64,000 nucleotides of DNA from an uncultured Sulfurovum sp. GTDB lineage: Bacteria > Campylobacterota > Campylobacteria > Campylobacterales > Sulfurovaceae. The stretch covers positions 3,308 through 67,307 of the forward strand of contig CACVAU010000089.1 in assembly GCA_902727915.1 (NCBI GenBank), in the 5' to 3' direction. The notes below the pieces were generated by a model that had not been told where the DNA came from, made no database searches, and saw nothing but the letters and a program-made list of their open reading frames with translations. A program made the position numbers and the translations under genes. Shown here piece by piece: positions 28,923 to 38,070 of the stretch (positions within the stretch are counted from its first letter, which is position 1; each line of letters begins with the position of its first letter).

Positions 28923-29540
28923 TCATAGTCCTTTTAGTACAATTAGGTAGAGTTTTTCAACGATATTATCATTGAGATGGATGGTACTTTGGGTATTGTA
29001 AAGTGTGAAAATTTCGTTTTTATTTAATCTATGTGCATAGATACAAGTGGGATGGGCAGGTAAAAATGCCCTCATTAATCCTACTTCATCGTCCAACACT
29101 TGTTCGCAGACATAACAAAAGCCATTATCATAGAGGCGACCTTCGTAATGAAGCAGTGAGACATAGGCTTCTACCGTTAATCTTTTTGGATTTTGCTTGT
29201 CCCATTTACGTGCAATTTCGAGAAGTAGATTAAAATAAAAAGGGTCTACTTCTATGGTATCTTGTAAATGGGGTTCAAAGAGTTTAATAAAGTTTTGCCA
29301 TATCAATAAATGATTGTTAGAAAAAATCCAAGGAAAACTGATGTGAGAAAGTGAACGCATATTTGACATAAAGTTGTTTTTTGAGACTGAAATTTCAAAG
29401 TCTATAAGATTACCTATTTGAAGTATAGAGTGTCTTGCACCAAAAAAACGCCAGTAGTTGCTGACTGAATTTTTATCGAGTACGGTAACAATAACATCTT
29501 CATTTTTAGCGCTTCTAATGTTAATAATAAACCCATGCAT
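28923..29540 (-). CDS. recO: Recombination protein RecO (short epsilonproteobacterial form)
   Basis: RecO helps RecA loading in gap repair. The 205-residue protein is of the short type found in Campylobacter and relatives: MHGFIINIRSAKNEDVIVTVL, YWRFFGARHSILQIGNLIDFEI, IWQNFIKLFEPHLQD, QNPKRLTVEAY and CYVCEQVL (half of a zinc-binding site) followed by RAFLPAHPTC. The order matches the family. The gene is single and divergent from gltB. Confidence 0.8.
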   Translation of the reverse strand: MHGFIINIRSAKNEDVIVTVLDKNSVSNYWRFFGARHSILQIGNLIDFEISVSKNNFMSNMRSLSHISFPWIFSNNHLLIWQNFIKLFEPHLQDTIEVDPFYFNLLLEIARKWDKQNPKRLTVEAYVSLLHYEGRLYDNGFCYVCEQVLDDEVGLMRAFLPAHPTCIYAHRLNKNEIFTLYNTQSTIHLNDNIVEKLYLIVLKGL

Positions 29541-29683
29541 TAGGTGACCTATTTTTCTTATAACAGTACATAATTTTTATTAAAAAATAACTTATATTAA
29601 TCGTTTGAAATCTTTCTTGGGGATTTAAGTGTGCAGATACTTTTCATATACTTATGATAGTTATTAATACAAGTAAATTCTAA

Positions 29684-29689
29684 TATAAT
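29684..29689 (+). promoter_or_regulatory. Likely -10 element for gltB
   Basis: TATAAT lies 67 bases before the gltB start in an A/T-rich stretch; a poor -35 candidate (TTATTA, 29661-29666) is 17 bases upstream. Weak -35 boxes are normal in this phylum. Confidence 0.4.
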
Positions 29690-29755
29690 TTTAGGTAAAA
29701 TCGAGCCAATTTTGGGTTGGGGATATAACCTAAAGATATTAAAAAAAGGTAGCTT

Positions 29756-32700
29756 ATGCAAGATCTCTTTACGTCGTTTAAAGATAACTGTGGTTTCGGA
29801 CTGTTAGCATCAATTGACAACAAACCAACCCATAAAAACTTAGAGGATGCTGTGACGTCACTGTCTAGAATGATGCACAGAGGAGCAGTTGCTGCTGATG
29901 GTAAAACAGGAGATGGTTCAGGACTATTACTTTCCATTCCCAGAACATTTTTCTCTAAAGAAGCTGCTTCAGTAGGCATTGAACTTCCTGAAACCTATGC
30001 TGTTGCCATGGTTTTTGCAAATCATGAAGCAGACTTTGAGGTTATTGAAAAAGTTTGTAACAACAATGACCTAAAAGTACTTTATACCCGTACAGTACCT
30101 GTGGATAAAGAAGCATTGGGGGAACAAGCTTTAGCATCATTACCCACTATTAAACAATTGTTCATTGCACCTAATTCAGCTGTGGCTTCACAACGATTTG
30201 ATGCATTGGTTTATCTTTCTCGTCGAGAGATTGAAGCTGAACTTTCTGAAGATAAAGATTTTTATATTCCTTCATTTTCAACGTCTGTAGTCTCGTATAA
30301 AGGGCTTGTTATGCCTACGCATATTAAAGAGTTTTACACAGACTTGGCAAATGAAGATTTTGAAATTTCATTTTGTCTTTTTCATCAGAGATTTTCAACC
30401 AATACCCTACCTCAATGGAAGTTAGCACAACCTTTTAGAATGATTGCGCATAACGGTGAGATTAATTCAGTTACAGCAAACAGATTTAATGTAGCAGCAA
30501 AAATGGCATCGGCAAAATCAGAAGTGTTTTCTGATGAAGAGATGGATAGGCTCAAAAAAGTTATTCAAAATAACATGTCAGATTCTGCTTCTTTAGACAA
30601 CTTTATGGAATTCTTAAGAATAAATGGTGTTGACTTTTTTAAAGCAGCACGCTCTTTAGTACCTGCGCCATGGCATAATGCGCCTCATATGGATTCTGAT
30701 TTAAGAGCATTTTATGAGTATGCAAGTACGTGTTTTGAACCATGGGATGGACCAGCAGCTGTTTCCATGACAGATGGTCGTTATATTGGTTGTGTACTAG
30801 ACAGAAATGGACTTCGACCTTCAAAATACATCATTACCAAAGATAATACGCTGTTAATTACTTCAGAGTATGGTGTTTTAGATATTGAAGATGAGGATAT
30901 TATGGAGCGTGGGCGATTACAGTCTGGTGAAATGATGGGGGTTGACCTTAAAAATGCAAAAGTACTTAAGTCGAATGACATTGATGAGTATTTGAAAGTT
31001 TCTAATCCTTATGACAAATGGCTGGATCAGAATATGGATTATCTTCAAGAGCATGACCCTGCACCTGAAAGATTGACATCCAATATAAAATGTATGTCTG
31101 GCGAGATAGAAGAGAAACAACGTTATTTTAACTTCACTTTAGAAGTTATTAGAGAAGTTGTTAAGCCAATGTTGGCTGAAGGTAAAGAGACAACAGGTTC
31201 TATGGGGGATGATACCCCAATAGCAGCTTTTTCAAATGAGCAAAGAAACTTTACAGATTTTTTTAAACAAAAGTTTGCACAGGTAACGAATCCACCTATT
31301 GATCCAATTCGTGAAAAAACGGTTATGAGTTTGAACACTGGTTTTGGTGAAACTCAAAATATTTTAGCTGACTCTGCTGTGCATGCCAAAAGATTAAAAA
31401 CAGTTCTACCTGTGATGTCTGCAGCTAAGTTTTCTTTACTGCAAGAGTTCGGTGATGAGCAGGATGAAAAGTATGATCCTTCTTATAAAGTTGGTCAATA
31501 TGACACAACTTATACGGAAGATTTAAAAGCAAGTTTAGATTTATTGGTTCAAAAAATTGTTGTGGATGTTCGTGACAATGGTGTAAGAACTGTTATTCTT
31601 GACGATAGAGCATTGAATGAGAATAATAAAGTAATGCCAATGCTGATGGTTGTTGGTCGGTTAAGTCAAGAGCTTTTAGCCAATGATGTTAGACACTTAG
31701 CCAGTATTGTGGCTGCTACAGGTGAAGTATTTGATCCTCATTCTGCTGCGTGTATGTTGGCTTATGGTGCTGCTTCTATTTTCCCTTATTTACTCTATTA
31801 TACTATTCGAGAGATTGAAGGTGAAAGTGATGAGTTGGTTCATACTCTTAGAAGATTTAGACGTGCAATGGGTGCTGGTCTGATGAAGATTATGTCAAAG
31901 ATGGGTATTTCTACTATCTCTTCTTACCGTAATTCAAGACTTTTTGATGCTATTGGTTTAAGTGAGGAAATTGTAGCAGATTGTTTTGAGGGAACAAGAG
32001 GTTTACTTAGTGGTTTAGAATATGCTGATATTGATGCACGTATTAACGCAACACATGCACGTGCTTTTACCAATAATTTTGAAGGTAAAAAGAAGAATCT
32101 TTACAAAGGTGGGTATTATAAGTACAAAAGAGGTGAAGAGTTTCATGATTTCTCTCGTCCTACCATTAAAGCCATTCAGGCTTCAGCAACAAGTGGTAAC
32201 AAAGCTGATTATGAAGAGGTTAAAACTTTAGTTAATGAGAGAGACAAGAAGTTTATTAGAGATTTTTATGACTTAAATTCGGATAGAGAAGCCATTTCGA
32301 TTGATGAGGTGGAACCTACATCGGAAATCTTTAAACGTTTCTCTACAGCTGCCATGTCGATGGGGTCAATTTCAGAAGAAGCACACACGACTTTAGCTGC
32401 TGCGATGAACCGTATAGGTGGTAAGTCAAATTCAGGTGAGGGTGGAGAAGACCCAAAACGTTATGGGACAGAGTTAAACTCATCTATTAAGCAGATTGCT
32501 TCTGGACGTTTTGGGGTGACTCCTGAGTATTTACGTTCTGCCACTGAATTACAAATTAAAGTGGCACAAGGTGCAAAACCAGGTGAGGGTGGACAGCTAC
32601 CTGGTTCTAAAGTTTCGCCATTAATTGCTGAACTTAGATTTACAAAACCAGGGGTAACCCTTATTTCACCACCACCTCACCATGATATTTATTCTATTGA

Positions 32701-34177
32701 AGATTTGGCACAGTTGATTTTTGATTTGAAACAAGCCAATCCAAAAGCAAGAGTAGCTGTTAAATTGGTTTCTACGGCTGGTGTTGGAACGGTTGCAGCT
32801 GGTGTTGCTAAAGCTTATGCTGATAAGATTATTATTTCTGGAGCTGATGGGGGTACAGGGGCAGCACCTATTGGGTCTATCCGTTTTACAGGTAATCCAT
32901 GGGAGTTAGGGCTTATAGAAGCACACAATGCACTGAAAGCCAATAATCTTAGAGGTCAAGTAACACTTGAAACAGATGGTGGACTAAAAACTGGACTTGA
33001 TGTTGTTAAGGCAGCCATTCTTGGGGCAGAAGAGTATGCATTTGGTACAGGTGCCTTGGTTATTGTTGGTTGTATTATGCTTCGTGTTTGTCATTTAAAT
33101 ACTTGTGGAGTTGGTGTAGCCACACAAGATGCTAAATTAAGAGAAAAGTTCTCTGGTAATGTTGATAAAGTAGTGAATTATTTCACATTCATTGCTGAAG
33201 AGATTAGAGAAATTCTTGCTGATTTAGGGTATAAGTCTTTAGAAGAAATTGTGGGTCAAAATCATTTATTAAAAGTTATTAATGATGAGTTTGCTAAGAA
33301 GTTTAATTTAGAAGAGATGCTTTATAAGCTTGAGGGTGTTAATACTTGTCAAGTACCATTTAACGAACCTTATGACCAAAATGAGTATGAACAAGAGATG
33401 ATTAAAGAGTTAATGCCAACGATTGAAGATCCTTCAATTCCAGTGGTGCTTCACAAAGAGATAGGAAACCTAAACAGAAGTTTCGCAACAAGAATTTCTG
33501 GTGAAATTGCAGCCATACATGGTAATACAGGTTTACCTGATGGAACCATTACCTTAAATATGAAGGGTACAGCTGGTCAATCATTGGGTGCCTTTATGTC
33601 TAAGGGTATTAACATAAAGCTTAATGGTGCAGGTAATGACTATATTGGTAAAGGTATGCATGGTGGTAACATTGTAATTACTTCTGAAAAATCTGGTCAA
33701 GAATTTGCACTTGGTGGTAATACGTGTCTTTATGGGGCAACGGGTGGTAAACTTTACGTTAATGGTATGGTTGGTGAACGTTTTGCTGTTCGTAACTCTG
33801 GTGTAATAGCTGTGGTTGAAGGAACAGGTGATCATCCTTGTGAGTATATGACAGGTGGTATTGTAGCTATTCTTGGAAAGACAGGTGTTAACTTTGGTGC
33901 TGGTATGACGGGTGGTAAAGCATTCATCTATGATGAAGAAGGTGGTTTCTATGAGAAAGTAAACCCTGAACTTGTTGAAGCATTACGTATCGATACAGAT
34001 GAATGGGAAGATCAAGCCTTTGTATTAAGAAGATTGTTAAAAGATTATGTTGAGAAAACATCCAGTGAAGTAGCTACCTACATTTTAGAACATTGGCGTT
34101 CAGAAATTAGAAAATTTTGGATGGTATCACCAAGAGGTGCTAAACCAACGCTTTTGGCTGATAAAAAAGGCGAATAG
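29756..34177 (+). CDS. gltB: Glutamate synthase large subunit
   Basis: A 1473-residue enzyme that makes glutamate from glutamine and 2-oxoglutarate. The N-terminal amidotransferase begins at Cys12 (NCGFGLLASI), which should become the N-terminal nucleophile after removal of a short propeptide. The central and FMN-binding domains show GEGGEDPKRYG, KPGEGGQLPG, SPPPHHDIYSIEDLAQLI, ISGADGGTGAAP and CHLNTCGVGVATQ (Cys cluster for the Fe-S centre), followed by the GXGXG beta-helix domain (GNTCLYGATGGKLYVNG). Full length. The small subunit gene gltD is not adjacent on either side. Confidence 0.95.
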   Translation: MQDLFTSFKDNCGFGLLASIDNKPTHKNLEDAVTSLSRMMHRGAVAADGKTGDGSGLLLSIPRTFFSKEAASVGIELPETYAVAMVFANHEADFEVIEKVCNNNDLKVLYTRTVPVDKEALGEQALASLPTIKQLFIAPNSAVASQRFDALVYLSRREIEAELSEDKDFYIPSFSTSVVSYKGLVMPTHIKEFYTDLANEDFEISFCLFHQRFSTNTLPQWKLAQPFRMIAHNGEINSVTANRFNVAAKMASAKSEVFSDEEMDRLKKVIQNNMSDSASLDNFMEFLRINGVDFFKAARSLVPAPWHNAPHMDSDLRAFYEYASTCFEPWDGPAAVSMTDGRYIGCVLDRNGLRPSKYIITKDNTLLITSEYGVLDIEDEDIMERGRLQSGEMMGVDLKNAKVLKSNDIDEYLKVSNPYDKWLDQNMDYLQEHDPAPERLTSNIKCMSGEIEEKQRYFNFTLEVIREVVKPMLAEGKETTGSMGDDTPIAAFSNEQRNFTDFFKQKFAQVTNPPIDPIREKTVMSLNTGFGETQNILADSAVHAKRLKTVLPVMSAAKFSLLQEFGDEQDEKYDPSYKVGQYDTTYTEDLKASLDLLVQKIVVDVRDNGVRTVILDDRALNENNKVMPMLMVVGRLSQELLANDVRHLASIVAATGEVFDPHSAACMLAYGAASIFPYLLYYTIREIEGESDELVHTLRRFRRAMGAGLMKIMSKMGISTISSYRNSRLFDAIGLSEEIVADCFEGTRGLLSGLEYADIDARINATHARAFTNNFEGKKKNLYKGGYYKYKRGEEFHDFSRPTIKAIQASATSGNKADYEEVKTLVNERDKKFIRDFYDLNSDREAISIDEVEPTSEIFKRFSTAAMSMGSISEEAHTTLAAAMNRIGGKSNSGEGGEDPKRYGTELNSSIKQIASGRFGVTPEYLRSATELQIKVAQGAKPGEGGQLPGSKVSPLIAELRFTKPGVTLISPPPHHDIYSIEDLAQLIFDLKQANPKARVAVKLVSTAGVGTVAAGVAKAYADKIIISGADGGTGAAPIGSIRFTGNPWELGLIEAHNALKANNLRGQVTLETDGGLKTGLDVVKAAILGAEEYAFGTGALVIVGCIMLRVCHLNTCGVGVATQDAKLREKFSGNVDKVVNYFTFIAEEIREILADLGYKSLEEIVGQNHLLKVINDEFAKKFNLEEMLYKLEGVNTCQVPFNEPYDQNEYEQEMIKELMPTIEDPSIPVVLHKEIGNLNRSFATRISGEIAAIHGNTGLPDGTITLNMKGTAGQSLGAFMSKGINIKLNGAGNDYIGKGMHGGNIVITSEKSGQEFALGGNTCLYGATGGKLYVNGMVGERFAVRNSGVIAVVEGTGDHPCEYMTGGIVAILGKTGVNFGAGMTGGKAFIYDEEGGFYEKVNPELVEALRIDTDEWEDQAFVLRRLLKDYVEKTSSEVATYILEHWRSEIRKFWMVSPRGAKPTLLADKKGE

Positions 34178-34198
34178 TTTTTAATTTACTTTTATAAA

Positions 34199-34213
34199 GG
34201 ACAGTTTTTGTCC
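34199..34213 (+). promoter_or_regulatory. Palindromic operator of the cas operon
   Basis: GGACAGTTTTTGTCC is a perfect 5-bp inverted repeat around five bases. It ends 11 bases before TATACT (34225-34230), the presumed -10 of the cas operon, so it covers the -35 region. The same palindrome at the same spacing precedes 45018 and 46222. The WYL protein encoded at 45137 is the likely ligand. Confidence 0.7.
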
Positions 34214-34224
34214 TAAGTTTTTGT

Positions 34225-34230
34225 TATACT
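34225..34230 (+). promoter_or_regulatory. -10 element of the cas operon
   Basis: TATACT, 33 bases upstream of the cas6 ATG and 11 bases downstream of the palindromic operator. Confidence 0.55.
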
Positions 34231-34262
34231 CTTCTCAATTTAAAATTGGGAAGTAAATAAGG

Positions 34263-35090
34263 ATGAACCATCATCATGTAAGCGTAACAATAAATAGTAG
34301 CAAAAAGCCTTCGTACTTTACAGGTTCAATGCTACGAGGAGCAATGGGTTATGCTCTTAAAAAAGTAACCTGTATTAACCCTTCTTATGAATGTAAAGGT
34401 TGCTTTGCTCAAAGTTCTTGCCTTTATTATAACTTTTACGAACAACAAAACAACTTTCATAATTATCGTTTTGAGATAGAACTGGGTTCTGAAAAATTTA
34501 ATTTTGCTCTTTATCTTTTTAATGAGGCATGTGAAAGTTTAGCTTATATTTTAAGTGCCTTAGAGATGACACTGACACAGATAGGCTTAGGCAGAGAGAA
34601 GCAAACCTTTCATGACTTCAATATCAAATTAAATGGACAAAAGATTTATGATGGTAAAGAATTCTGTAGGTTCGATTTCATCGAACAGAACATTTTAAAA
34701 ATAGACAGCTTCTGTCCAAATCTTAAGATAAAATTACGCACACCACTCAGAATTAAAAAGAACAATAAGTTCTTAAGGGATGATGTAGACATTGAAGATA
34801 TCTTACGCTCTATCTATCAAAAAGAGCAAGAGTTTAACACAGGTAAAAAAGCTTTTAAGTTGGTATATGAACCCAGTTATACCACAGCCGTTAAAGCATT
34901 ACGTTATCAGTCATTAGTTAGAAAGAGTAACCGACAAAAACAAAAACTAAACATGGATGGCATAGTAGGAGAAATAGTTGTGATGGGGTTAGATGAAGAG
35001 AGCCATAGACTTTTAAAGGTTGGTGAGGTTATCGGTGTTGGTAAGCAGACGGTTATGGGGCTTGGTCGGATTGAGGTCATTGATTTGTAG
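34263..35090 (+). CDS. cas6: Cas6-type pre-crRNA endoribonuclease
   Basis: A 275-residue RAMP protein that should cut the repeat RNA to leave the 8-nt 5' handle AUUGAAAC. The glycine-rich loop is visible near the end (GVGKQTVMGLGRIEV), and the N-terminal ferredoxin-like fold opens with FTGSMLRGAMGYALKK. A Cys cluster (CINPSYECKGCFAQSSC, residues about 37-53) typical of one Cas6 subfamily could bind zinc. First gene of the operon. A REP-like palindrome (34666-34686) lies inside the coding region and another (35087-35107) supplies the stop codon. Confidence 0.82.
   Translation: MNHHHVSVTINSSKKPSYFTGSMLRGAMGYALKKVTCINPSYECKGCFAQSSCLYYNFYEQQNNFHNYRFEIELGSEKFNFALYLFNEACESLAYILSALEMTLTQIGLGREKQTFHDFNIKLNGQKIYDGKEFCRFDFIEQNILKIDSFCPNLKIKLRTPLRIKKNNKFLRDDVDIEDILRSIYQKEQEFNTGKKAFKLVYEPSYTTAVKALRYQSLVRKSNRQKQKLNMDGIVGEIVVMGLDEESHRLLKVGEVIGVGKQTVMGLGRIEVIDL
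34666..34686. repeat. REP-like palindrome inside cas6
   Basis: GTTCGATTTCATCGAAC preceded by GTAG; the arms GTTCGAT and ATCGAAC are perfectly complementary. It is in frame and encodes CRFDFIEQ. Related copies are at 35087, 44275 and 47278. Confidence 0.65.
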
Positions 35091-35107
35091 GTTCGATTTT
35101 ATCGAAC
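35087..35107. repeat. REP-like palindrome at the cas6 stop
   Basis: GTTCGATTTTATCGAAC preceded by GTAG; the TAG within it is the cas6 stop codon. It lies in the 46-bp gap before cas10 and could form a small hairpin in the operon mRNA. Confidence 0.65.
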
Positions 35108-35136
35108 AATTTTAGGAAAGAGAGGGAGAGAATGGA

Positions 35137-36930
35137 ATGCAAATAGCACACATATTCAATGAACTAAAACCAAAAGATAAAAAATCATTTATAGATACAC
35201 AACTGTTTGAGATAGATTATTTTAAAAGCTACAAGTTTAGTGATTATACAGATAATGCATTAGATAATGACTTTTCAAAGAAATACTATCATGCTTTAAA
35301 TCCGATAGAGGATAAAAGTATTATCTCTAAATATGATGATGAAAAGTTAAAACGGTTAGTTAGTACTTTAGCTGATGATTTATTACTTATTAGTGGTGAT
35401 TTTTGGGGAATTCAGAAGTTTATTTTTGATGGAGTGACGACCTCTAAAGCTTCTAAAATTTTAAGAAGTCGTTCGGCGATGGTTCAGCTTATTACTTATG
35501 CTGTTGTAGATAGAGTTAAAAAAGCTTTTGAAGGTAGTGAAGCATTACTCTTTGGGGCTGGGAAGTTTATGATTTTGGCTAAAAATGAGAATATTCATAA
35601 AATAAAAGAGATTCAAAAAGAGCTAGATAGCTACTTTTTAAAAAACTTTTTTGGTCAAAATGGGTTTATACTCTCTAGCAGTACCACAACCAAAGAGAAA
35701 CTTTTAGACCAAAAAAATATGGAAGAGGATTTATTGGCTTTGGGAGCTGATAATGATGATAAGAAGCTTAATAAGTTTGATCTATTGAATATAGAAGATG
35801 ATACTATCATAAACAATATTTTTAATGAAGCACAAAAAGATGATGCTATATGTGAATTTTGTTCTAAGCGTGTTAAAACACATAAGGTGGATGATACAAA
35901 AGCTTGTGGAGTTTGTTTTAATGAGATTGAGCTTGGTAAACAGCTCAGTAAAAAACCTTATGTGAGTATTTTCTTTTCTGATAAATTAGAGAGTAAAGAT
36001 AACATTCTTATTATTACTCTTGGCAATCAAAACTATTATGCAAAGTTTGAAGCTCAGGTTACGGTAAAAGGTGATAGTTTTGATATTGGTTCAGAACCTT
36101 ATTTTGATTACCCTAAGTGGTCACTCAAGTCTCATGTTCCAACAGATTCTAATAAGGAAATTAAAGATTTCTCTACTTTATCAGAGGGTAGCTCTGGACT
36201 CATGGCACTAAAAGCCGATATAGACAAACTAGGTGATACCTTTAGAGAGCTGTATAAAGAGGATTTTAAAAAGTTTAACCGTTTATCTCGTGAGGTTGAG
36301 TTTTTCTTTTCTGATTATATTACATCATTAGTGGCTAAAAGAGAGAATGTCTATACGGTTTTTGCAGGTGGGGATGATTTATTTTTAATAGGTGAGTATA
36401 AAGAGATAGTAGTACTTGCTAAAGAGATACGTGATGAGTTTTATAGTTTTGCTTTAGAGAAAACAACCATCTCTATGGGGCTTGTGATGTTTAAACCAAC
36501 TACCCCTATTACTTTTGTTTCCAAGATGGCAGATGAGGCAGAGAAGAGAGCCAAAGCCATTACTGTAGATGGTAAAGATAGAAATGGAATAGATATTTTT
36601 GGTGTTTCCATGAAATATGACGAGTTTATAGAGATAGAAGAGAGCTTTAAGCGTGTGACAGAGTTTTTGGAAAAAGAGAGTGATGATAAAACAGCACTTT
36701 ATTATCGACTCATAGAGCTGTGTGATATGAAAGAAAATATCAATCAAGATATACGCAATGCCATGTGGAAATCCAAGCTTAATTATCTCTTTAGACGTAA
36801 TGTTAAACGTGAAGATAATAACAGTGAGATATTTACGCTTTTAAGTAATTTAATTGAAAAAGGAGAGAAGTTTAAACCCTCTATCTTTTTGAAAATTTAT
36901 AACAACCGAGACAAGAAAAAGGAGAAGTGA
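35137..36930 (+). CDS. cas10: Type III-A Cas10/Csm1 with cyclase palm and no HD domain
   Basis: The large subunit of the Csm complex, 597 residues. The second palm domain carries AGGDDLF near residue 410, the GGDD cyclic-oligoadenylate synthase motif. A zinc finger (CEFC...CGVC, about residues 238-260) is present. The usual N-terminal HD nuclease is absent: no H-D or H-x-x-H-D pattern occurs in the first 100 residues, and the protein is shorter than full-length Csm1. It should therefore signal through cyclic oligoadenylate rather than cut DNA. Two likely receptors follow in the same operon. Confidence 0.9.
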   Translation: MQIAHIFNELKPKDKKSFIDTQLFEIDYFKSYKFSDYTDNALDNDFSKKYYHALNPIEDKSIISKYDDEKLKRLVSTLADDLLLISGDFWGIQKFIFDGVTTSKASKILRSRSAMVQLITYAVVDRVKKAFEGSEALLFGAGKFMILAKNENIHKIKEIQKELDSYFLKNFFGQNGFILSSSTTTKEKLLDQKNMEEDLLALGADNDDKKLNKFDLLNIEDDTIINNIFNEAQKDDAICEFCSKRVKTHKVDDTKACGVCFNEIELGKQLSKKPYVSIFFSDKLESKDNILIITLGNQNYYAKFEAQVTVKGDSFDIGSEPYFDYPKWSLKSHVPTDSNKEIKDFSTLSEGSSGLMALKADIDKLGDTFRELYKEDFKKFNRLSREVEFFFSDYITSLVAKRENVYTVFAGGDDLFLIGEYKEIVVLAKEIRDEFYSFALEKTTISMGLVMFKPTTPITFVSKMADEAEKRAKAITVDGKDRNGIDIFGVSMKYDEFIEIEESFKRVTEFLEKESDDKTALYYRLIELCDMKENINQDIRNAMWKSKLNYLFRRNVKREDNNSEIFTLLSNLIEKGEKFKPSIFLKIYNNRDKKKEK

Positions 36931-36931
36931 G

Positions 36932-37309
36932 ATGAAGAATTTTGACCCAGATTTTAACAATACAGAGAAATTAGCAAATCTTTTTGGAGATGAGGCAAAA
37001 CGAATTGCCAATCTACTGAATGATGGTGGATACAGAGTTGATATTAGTACCACACAGTTTAGGCAATTTTATGAGAAGATTTTAGAGCTTAATGACAAAG
37101 CAGAAGGGAATGAAAAGTTTAATGTTGAGGTTTTACCTTTTGTGAAGTTGCTCAATTCAAAAGTCCAATACTCTCACTCACGAAGAAATTGTGGTGAGAA
37201 ATTTGTCATGATGATGGAAAAGTCTATCGCAAAAGTCAATTCAGCAGAAGAGCTTCAAAACTTCAAATACTTTTTAGAAGCAATCATCGGCTATATGCCA
37301 AAAAAATAG
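36932..37309 (+). CDS. csm2: Csm2 small subunit
   Basis: A 125-residue alpha-helical protein in the position of the type III-A small subunit, which lines the filament of the Csm complex. Sequence features fit: ISTTQFRQFYEKILELND and VLPFVKLLNSKVQYSHSRR resemble the Csm2 core (QlRkfy..i...., k.k.ay...R), followed by a C-terminal helix ending in FLEAIIGYMP. The ATG is two bases after the cas10 stop with GGAGAAGTGAG as the ribosome site. Confidence 0.82.
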   Translation: MKNFDPDFNNTEKLANLFGDEAKRIANLLNDGGYRVDISTTQFRQFYEKILELNDKAEGNEKFNVEVLPFVKLLNSKVQYSHSRRNCGEKFVMMMEKSIAKVNSAEELQNFKYFLEAIIGYMPKK

Positions 37310-37320
37310 GAGGAGATGAG

Positions 37321-38070
37321 ATGATAACAATTGATAGTAAATTAACATTGGTAACTGGGTTACATATTGGTGGGGCTGATGATGGTATGAAGATTGGTGG
37401 GGTTGATTCTCCTGTAATGAAACGTGAAGTTTTTTGTGATGAGAATAGTGGTGAGGTTGGATTTGGTTATAAACGAAAGATTACAGAGCCTTATATTGCA
37501 GGAAGTTCACTCAAAGGGAAAATTAGGACTCTTTTAGAACACTACTTTAGGCTTGTTGATCCTCTTGGAAAAGGGAGTGTGGTTGATAGTAAATCAAGCT
37601 TTGGGAATGAGACTTATCGTAATCTTATTATAAAGCTTTTTGGAGAGAGTGCAGGAAATGATGGTATTGAAGGTGAGATAAACATTACACGAGCTGTTTT
37701 TAGAGACTGTTTCATTACTAAAGAGGTTAGAAAAGCTTCACTTGATGGCAAAATTAAACTTACAGAAGAGAAGTATGAAAATACAATAGATAGAAAAACA
37801 GGCACAGTTGATAGTAGAAGTGGAGGTGTTAGACAGATAGAGAGAGTTCCTTCAGCAGTAGAGTTTGATTTTACCATGAGCCTAAGAGTTTTTGAAAAAG
37901 ACAGTGAGGTATTGTTTAAAAATACCATTTTACTAGGGCTAAAGCTTCTTGAACTTGATGCACTTGGTGGCAGTGGAAGCCGTGGTTATGGACGAGTTCG
38001 ATTTGATGATATTTCAGGTGAAATCAAAGAGCTAGATGAAAAGATTAAAAATGAAATTAATAAAGGTTAA
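37321..38070 (+). CDS. csm3: Csm3 backbone subunit (target RNA nuclease)
   Basis: A 249-residue RAMP protein forming the backbone of the complex and cutting target RNA at 6-nt intervals. TGLHIGGADDGMKIGGVDSPVMKR contains the expected catalytic Asp (Asp29 in GGVDSPV). PYIAGSSLKGKIRTLLE and GSGSRGYGRVRF are the RAMP glycine-rich loops. GGAGGAG lies immediately upstream of the ATG. Normal length for Csm3. All catalytic features look intact, so target RNA cleavage, and hence signal shut-off, should be possible. Confidence 0.9.
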   Translation: MITIDSKLTLVTGLHIGGADDGMKIGGVDSPVMKREVFCDENSGEVGFGYKRKITEPYIAGSSLKGKIRTLLEHYFRLVDPLGKGSVVDSKSSFGNETYRNLIIKLFGESAGNDGIEGEINITRAVFRDCFITKEVRKASLDGKIKLTEEKYENTIDRKTGTVDSRSGGVRQIERVPSAVEFDFTMSLRVFEKDSEVLFKNTILLGLKLLELDALGGSGSRGYGRVRFDDISGEIKELDEKIKNEINKG

